A stretch of DNA of 64,000 bases, taken from NCBI GenBank assembly GCA_963682175.1, contig OY821786.1, forward strand, positions 32,357,501 to 32,421,500. Direction: 5' to 3'. Made by a program: the position numbers and the translations under genes. Below the pieces are notes generated by a model that ran no database searches, was not told the origin of the DNA, and saw only the letters and a list, made by a program, of their open reading frames with translations. The stretch is from Triglochin maritima. Taxonomy: Eukaryota > Streptophyta > Magnoliopsida > Alismatales > Juncaginaceae. This document shows, piece after piece, positions 58,961 through 64,000 of this stretch (positions are counted from its first letter, which is position 1; each line of letters opens with the position of its first letter).

Positions 58961-61270
58961 CGCAGGACGGATTTCCAGTTTGGCCCTTGGTGGCAATGTT
59001 GTTTTACTGTTTTGTATTCCATGCCATGCTATATTAGTATGTTAGGGCATATAGGTGAGCTTGTCATACGGTGTTTCCTTATGGAACTCAGGTATTGTTG
59101 TTGCATATTTTTCAGGACCGCGTTAGGTTCCGACGGGTGGTAACCGAGGGAGATTGCACTTTGGGACTGGATCCTGTAGTCTACCTACTTTAGGTTGTCG
59201 TGATTACATGTACTATGTGTTTTGTGTTATGATGTAATCACTCTTTTGACAAACTCTTATGTAATATGGTGCACCAGACTTATTTATGTATTTCTTTCAG
59301 TAATGTCCCCACTCTTGATGGTTTTATCATCGTGTTTCCCTTGATTTTAAAAGTTTAAATTTTCCGTTGTTCGGGGATGTTACAAGCAAAGTCTCAACAG
59401 TGACTCCCAGACCAATCCCCAGCAGAAGTCCCAAGCCAGCCCCTTCTCCGGTCGTCCCGACACCTTGTTCGATCGACCGACATCTCATCTCGTCCAGCAC
59501 AAACAACACCGTGGCAGCTGACATGTTCCCATATTCACCCAACACTTGCCTCGCTGCGCTCAACTTCTCCGGTTCCAAACCTAAACTCATCTCGATACGG
59601 TCGAGTATTGCCGGACCGCCAGGGTGTATTGCCCAGAACATGGAATTTAAGCAATTGCGTGGAATAACATTGTTATCGGTTACACCATCAACCACCCTAG
59701 CGATGTGTTCGCCGATAATGTCTGGAAGTTCTTTTCCCAGACTCACGCTCACGCCATCTTCTTTGATAGACAGAAATCATTGACTTGGAGTTGGGTAGTG
59801 TGGTTTGATTTGCCGAAATTATCTCGAAAATCGACTTCTCCGTGTCTGGGACGGGGTCACAGCCAACCACGACGGCAGCTGCGCCGTCACCGAAGATTGC
59901 GGCACCCACCAGTTCGTCTATTTGAGCCTCATTTGGTCCATAATTTAGCATCCCACCTGCATGTAGCAAGATTCACGTAATTTACACAAATATAATTAGT
60001 TATTACAAAAAATCTCGTTTCAACGATTATAAATGTTCCTACCTACTCTAATTAAGGATGCGAATCACTTCGCTGAGATTTGATCTTAAGTTATGATTAC
60101 TTGAAGTTCAAAGAACCACTACATAGGTTGTGAATAGTATGAGTAAATGTTTCAGCCGACGAAGTTTTATGTGCATAGTGTGTTTTTGTTTTTCAACACT
60201 TGTCTAGTATTTATCTTTAAATTTTTTTGTAAAATATTCAACTCAGAATGATTCATTTTTGTAATAAAAAATAAATTGAGTTGATTGTTAGTTTTAGAAA
60301 CATTAATCAAATGAATATGTCCAATCAAAATTATATATTAAAACTAAATCCTATACCATATAACTCTCTACTGATGTTGGGATTCGAATAGCTTAGGCAA
60401 AAATAATGTTGTTCAATATTAATTTATAAAAAAACAGCTTGCTTGTTTTACAATATTACTATAAATTTGTTTACTCCTTCTAAATTAACTAGATGATGGG
60501 ATGCAGTTATTTACTAGGAATATCGGCGCAGACAGCAAGCACACGAGCCCCTTTGTTGCTCTCAGCAATGTTTTTGGCCACTCGGAGAGCAGTGGCTCCA
60601 CCATGGCAGCCCACCGGCGACAACATCACACGGTTGACGGACGGGTTTAGTCCAAGTAAGTTGGCGACATCGAAGTCAAATCCCGGAAGTTGTATGCCAG
60701 TGGAGGTGCAGAAGAGAAGATGAGTAATGGAAGACACGGGCTGACCCCAGTCCTCTATGGCCTTGGAAGCTGCTTCTGAGGCAAGCTTGGGAAGCTCTTC
60801 TCTAACAAACTCTTGCCTGAGGTTGAAAGATGGAGCCCCTCTCGTGCACATGTTGGGGTGATCCCTTAAGAACTCCTCCGTCACACTCATGTGCCTCTTC
60901 TTTATTTTTGAATTCTCACCTACAACATCACGCAGCTTAATTACTTTAACATTTAAAGATATCAGTCCAGTAGGTAGATATCTAGTTATTTGTTAATCAG
61001 ATCAAGTATTGATTCCTAATATGTCATTATATGTTTGAGATTTAACTAAAAATATGTAATGCCTACAAAAACTTTAAAGGGTGTAACACGAAAATACATT
61101 AACACAAGATTGGTTATAAGTAATTACATATTCGTTTGAACTTCTGTGGTGACACCGAAGTAGAAGTCGGGGTATGAGTTCTGGGGGAAGATGTTGGGAG
61201 GATTGGTTGTGCCGACGCCGAGTATGTTGGCCAGTGCGTCGACCGTTTTGAGAGAGTCGAAGATCCGGCC

Positions 61271-63396
61271 TGTAACATCCCAAAACAGCAGAAATTTAAA
61301 AAAAATTAACAAGAGAATATCAGAATAAACTCATCAACGGAAATGTGACTCAAATAAATCAACAGTCGGTGCACCAATAATACAATAGAGTTTGTCAAAA
61401 GACGTGATTACAACAGTACAACGACAAGACAGGTAATGCAATCACGACGACCTCGAAGAGTCCGATGAGGATCCTGACCCCAAAATGTGTGTGCCCGCTG
61501 TCACCACCCGGCAGAACCTACTGTGGTCCGGAAACATGAATCAAACAACGATGCCTGAATTTCCCATTAGGAAACCCCGTATGCCAAGCTCACCTATATG
61601 CATGCAATAGTACGGTAAATAAACCTATCATACTAGAAGCATGTCATGTCACATCTGCAATGCATCAAGTCCCTCAACAGGGTAAACGGGACCCCAGTCC
61701 AACAACAACGACCCTCAACGGGGTTCACAAGGACATCAATCCAGCAATAACAACAATGGGTCTCCCTCGGAAACCTACCGTAGGCACATATGTTCTTACG
61801 GATAGTACGCGACACGACCACCCCACACGCGACTACTCGAGCCAAAGGGATCGGTGAGGAACGTCCGCACTTCGACGCAAAGAACCACGTGGTCTACACC
61901 ACCTTCGACGGAGCCGTAGCCCGGTCGGTCAACATCCCAGGATAGGTGCCCAATCAGGGATCATCGCTGGCACAACATCAGCGGCATCGTCGGCACAACA
62001 TCGGCGGTACAACATACGTCCGGCACAACATCGGACGGCACAACCACAAGCCGGAACATCGTCGGCACCATCATCGCCGGCACAACATCGGCGATACAAC
62101 ATACGTCTGGCACAAGATCGGACGGGTCCAGACCGTAGTCTGCAAGGTCATCATGCTCCACGAGCCATGCGTCACACGCATTGGGATCCACGATCCCTCA
62201 AGTCTGCTACTCATCAGAGAGTAAGGCAACAACACGTCACACCACGTCCAATCCGGAGGTGGCGCGACCCAACTGTCCACACTCTTCCACACGGCGGTCC
62301 CTGGGCGGTACAAGCACGTACCCGCTGTCACCTCCCGGCTCACGCTCTAAGCGAGGACACGGGTTTCCGTGGACAGAGTTGACACGACCACAAGACAAGG
62401 AATTCAGTTCTGCACACAAACGGTCGATCGAAAAAGCCTAACCGGTCGATCGTCCCCTATAGGTTCGGTCGACCGAAAGTCTACAACGGTCGAACTATTC
62501 TGCGCCACTTAAGTCCAAACGGTCGAACAGAAGTCTAAAACCGGTCGACCGAATACGAGGTCAAAATCCGGAGTTGGTCAAAATCACCAAAGACTATTCG
62601 GTCGACCGACTCAGGGGTCCCGGTCGACCGAAAACTACCAGGGTTATCCTAATAGTCTACGTCATATAACGTTCGAACGATATACATAAAATAGTCGAAC
62701 AACATGCATAAACCTCAAGTACACTTAAGTTCCGGTCGACCCCAAAACAAGGGACGGTCAACCGAAACACAACAGGAAGCCCCGATTCACCAACACAAAT
62801 ACACAACCGGTCGACCGCCGCAAGGCATGGTTCGACCGGTGATGGTTAAAATCGGGTAAAACACTACATCGGTTGACCGCCCGAAGGGACCCGGTCGACC
62901 GTTGGTCGTCTTCAACCTCGCGCCAGCCGAGGATTTACGCGGTTCTCGTCGCCGGGGAGGCCTCCGAGCTCCCCCGACCGACCAACAAAACCCTCCTACG
63001 AGGATTAGCAACCACAAAACACACTAGAAGCCGGCATACCTCGACGAGAAGACGGAGCACACCGGAGATCCATCCACGTCCACGCCCGACAGCACCCTCC
63101 AATCTCGCGCCTCACACTCGTGCCTCCGCTGCTCCCAGCTCGACACCACCCTTCGGAGCAACCTCCACGACCTCTGGATGACCAGGAAAGGAGCAAGAAG
63201 TTGGGTGAGAGGTGAAAAACGGTGGAAGAAGAAAGGAATGAGGGAGAGAGAGAGAGGTTGGTATCCTTCACCAAAACCAACACCAACAGCACCAGCCTCA
63301 TCACCCATCACGCAACCTCATATTCACCTCCGCCTTCCCCATACTAAACCCCCACTAAACAAGGGATTAGTCTTAAACTGGGGTTAAGGTCTAACA
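61271..63396 (-). mobile_element. 3' LTR (2126 bp) of a gypsy element inserted in PKS1 exon 1
   Basis: TGTAACATCCC ... GTCTAACA. On the minus strand it follows a polypurine tract and an integrase C-terminus, so it is the 3' LTR of an element that extends past 64000. Its outer edge meets PKS1 exon 1 at 61270; CGGCC (61266-61270) is the expected duplication, but the other copy is outside the window. Confidence 0.9.
62420..62903. repeat. CGGTCGACCG array in a gypsy LTR
   Basis: About nine exact GGTCGACC cores plus variants (GGTCGATC, GGTTGACC). An upstream GGCACAACATCGG minisatellite (61965-62115) matches the one at about 35995-36060. Confidence 0.92.
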
Positions 63397-63411
63397 ACCC
63401 ACCCACCTTAA
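63397..63411 (-). other. Polypurine tract of the gypsy element
   Basis: Minus strand AAGGTGGGTGGGT, directly upstream of the 3' LTR and preceded by TTTCGGGACGAAATCC, the usual ending of Tekay/Del-type elements. Confidence 0.85.
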
Positions 63412-63459
63412 AAGGATTTCGTCCCGAAATCAAACAAGCAACTCATCGAAAAGCTCTGG

Positions 63460-64000
63460 TTACTGCTTCTGAACTTCCTCCTCGATCTCCCAAGTGCCGT
63501 CGCGCTCACTGTGATGTTGCCACCGGACCTTCACCATCGGAATGGTCCGACTTCTGAGCTGGTGATCCATACGATCAACGATCTCAACTGGTCTCTCCTC
63601 GAGTGACAAGTCCTGCTGGATCTCTGGCACTGCTATCTCAATCACGTGAGCTGGATCTGCAACGTACTTCCTCAACATCGATACATGGAAGACGTTGTGA
63701 AGACCGGAAAACTGCGGTGGCAATGCAATCCAGTAGGCAACCTCTCCAACTCGGTCTAGGATCTCAAACGGTCTGACATACCTCGGACTGAGCTTCCCCT
63801 TCTTCCCAAATCTCATCACTCCCTGAGCTGGGGAGATCTTCAGGAACACATGGTCACCAACCTCAAAGCTCAACGCCCGTCTGCGTCTGTCAGCATAACT
63901 CTTATGCATGCTCTGTGCCGTGACCAATCTCCTCCGGATCACATCCACCTTCTCCGCATACATCTGCACGAGCTCTGGCCCCACTAACCGCCTCTCGCCC
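63460..64000 (-). CDS. pol: Gypsy integrase C-terminus with chromodomain (partial)
   Basis: The frame is open from the window edge to the stop at 63460, at least 174 residues. It has the end of the integrase (MHKSYADRRRRALSFEVGDH, VFLKISPAQGVMRFGKKGKL, RYVRPFEILDRVGEVAYWIA, FHVSMLRKYVADPAHVI) and a chromodomain-like tail (PVEIVDRMDHQLRSRTIPMV, KVRWQHHSERDGTWEIE). These mark a chromovirus, most like the Tekay/Del lineage. The chromodomain directs integration to particular chromatin. The frame is undamaged here, suggesting a young copy and giving the family identity of the five related LTRs in the window. Confidence 0.92.
   Translation of the reverse strand, partial: GERRLVGPELVQMYAEKVDVIRRRLVTAQSMHKSYADRRRRALSFEVGDHVFLKISPAQGVMRFGKKGKLSPRYVRPFEILDRVGEVAYWIALPPQFSGLHNVFHVSMLRKYVADPAHVIEIAVPEIQQDLSLEERPVEIVDRMDHQLRSRTIPMVKVRWQHHSERDGTWEIEEEVQKQ

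Larger units (their letters stand above)
56860..59384 (+). mobile_element. Gypsy solo LTR (2525 bp) in the last exon of PKS1
   Basis: TGTTATGACCC ... GGGATGTTACA with an exact 5 bp duplication AGCAA (56855-56859 and 59385-59389). It is opposite in orientation to the other four gypsy LTRs. It holds a CGGTCGACCG array (57464-57901) and an expanded minisatellite (58430-58960). Confidence 0.94.
56833..61270 (-). pseudogene. Type III polyketide synthase, chalcone-synthase-like pseudogene (PKS1)
   Basis: Exon 1 is 61270-61128 (RIFDSLKTVDALANILGVGT, NPPNIFPQNSYPDFYF), cut at its 5' end by an LTR. Exon 2 is 60919-60515 (active-site Cys in MLSPVGCHGGATALR; FCTSTGIQLPGFDFDVANLL). Exon 3 is 59956-59385 plus 56859-56833 ([14 protein letters not shown]; His in FWAIHPGGPAILD; Asn in GEYGNMSAATVLFVLDEMR). 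Introns are GT-AG and the first splits the conserved Cys codon, as in the CHS family. Damage: about 26 bases lost in exon 1, a one-base frameshift near 59768, and a solo LTR 8-9 codons before the stop (56833-56835). The CHS signature GFGPG reads GIGLG. Expected product class: polyketides from a CoA starter and malonyl-CoA; the exact product cannot be called. Confidence 0.9.

Overview
This is a repeat-rich stretch of a flowering-plant nuclear genome, probably a eudicot; I cannot place the species. The evidence is plant-type genes with GT-AG introns (histone H2A.Z and ribosomal protein L4), type III polyketide synthase (PKS) exons, plant mobile domain (PMD) genes, Mutator-like elements (MULEs), PIF/Harbinger elements, and long Copia and gypsy LTRs. 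Only two genes look intact: H2A.Z (coding 11406-12673) and RPL4 (13979-16676). Nearly everything else is mobile DNA, or host genes that mobile DNA has broken.

Layout. 1-7314 is the 3' part of a gypsy-like element with no pol, a decayed gag and a tandemly duplicated leader, ending in a 1.2 kb LTR. 7553-9723 is a complete Harbinger element that carries only a Myb/SANT-like gene. 10130-16676 holds H2A.Z and RPL4, separated by a 514 bp MITE. 17180-31472 is a nest: a second Harbinger element is split by a MULE (17454-25877), which is itself split by a Copia solo LTR (21421-23472); the Harbinger Myb gene is cut at 27138 by a deleted Copia element of the same family. 32111-34505 is a small putative gene interrupted by a 2 kb fold-back transposon that carries a piece of an NLR disease-resistance gene. 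35300-37465 is a gypsy solo LTR. 37.5-43.9 kb holds remnants: an LTR fragment, fold-back elements and a LINE fragment. 43941-47659 and 56833-61270 are two type III PKS pseudogenes, each broken by LTRs of one gypsy family. 47976-53724 is a second MULE with a PMD gene and a transposase-OTU gene. 54031-55732 is another solo LTR. 61271-64000 is the 3' LTR and integrase/chromodomain end of a gypsy element that runs off the window.

Most insertions can be delimited by target-site duplications (TSDs) readable in the sequence: TAA for the first Harbinger and the MITE, TTATTATTA for MULE1, about 8 bp for MULE2, 5 bp for most LTRs, and a 9 bp near-match for the fold-back element at 40.35 kb. In three places joining the flanks across an insertion gives a continuous host reading frame: the MULE1 transposase, the 3' end of one PKS and the 5' end of the other.

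The least expected pattern is that almost every element here carries its own set of short CG-rich palindromes in its non-coding parts. One of them, the 10-mer CGGTCGACCG, is arrayed in two unrelated LTR classes (Copia and gypsy). I do not recognise this as a described system.
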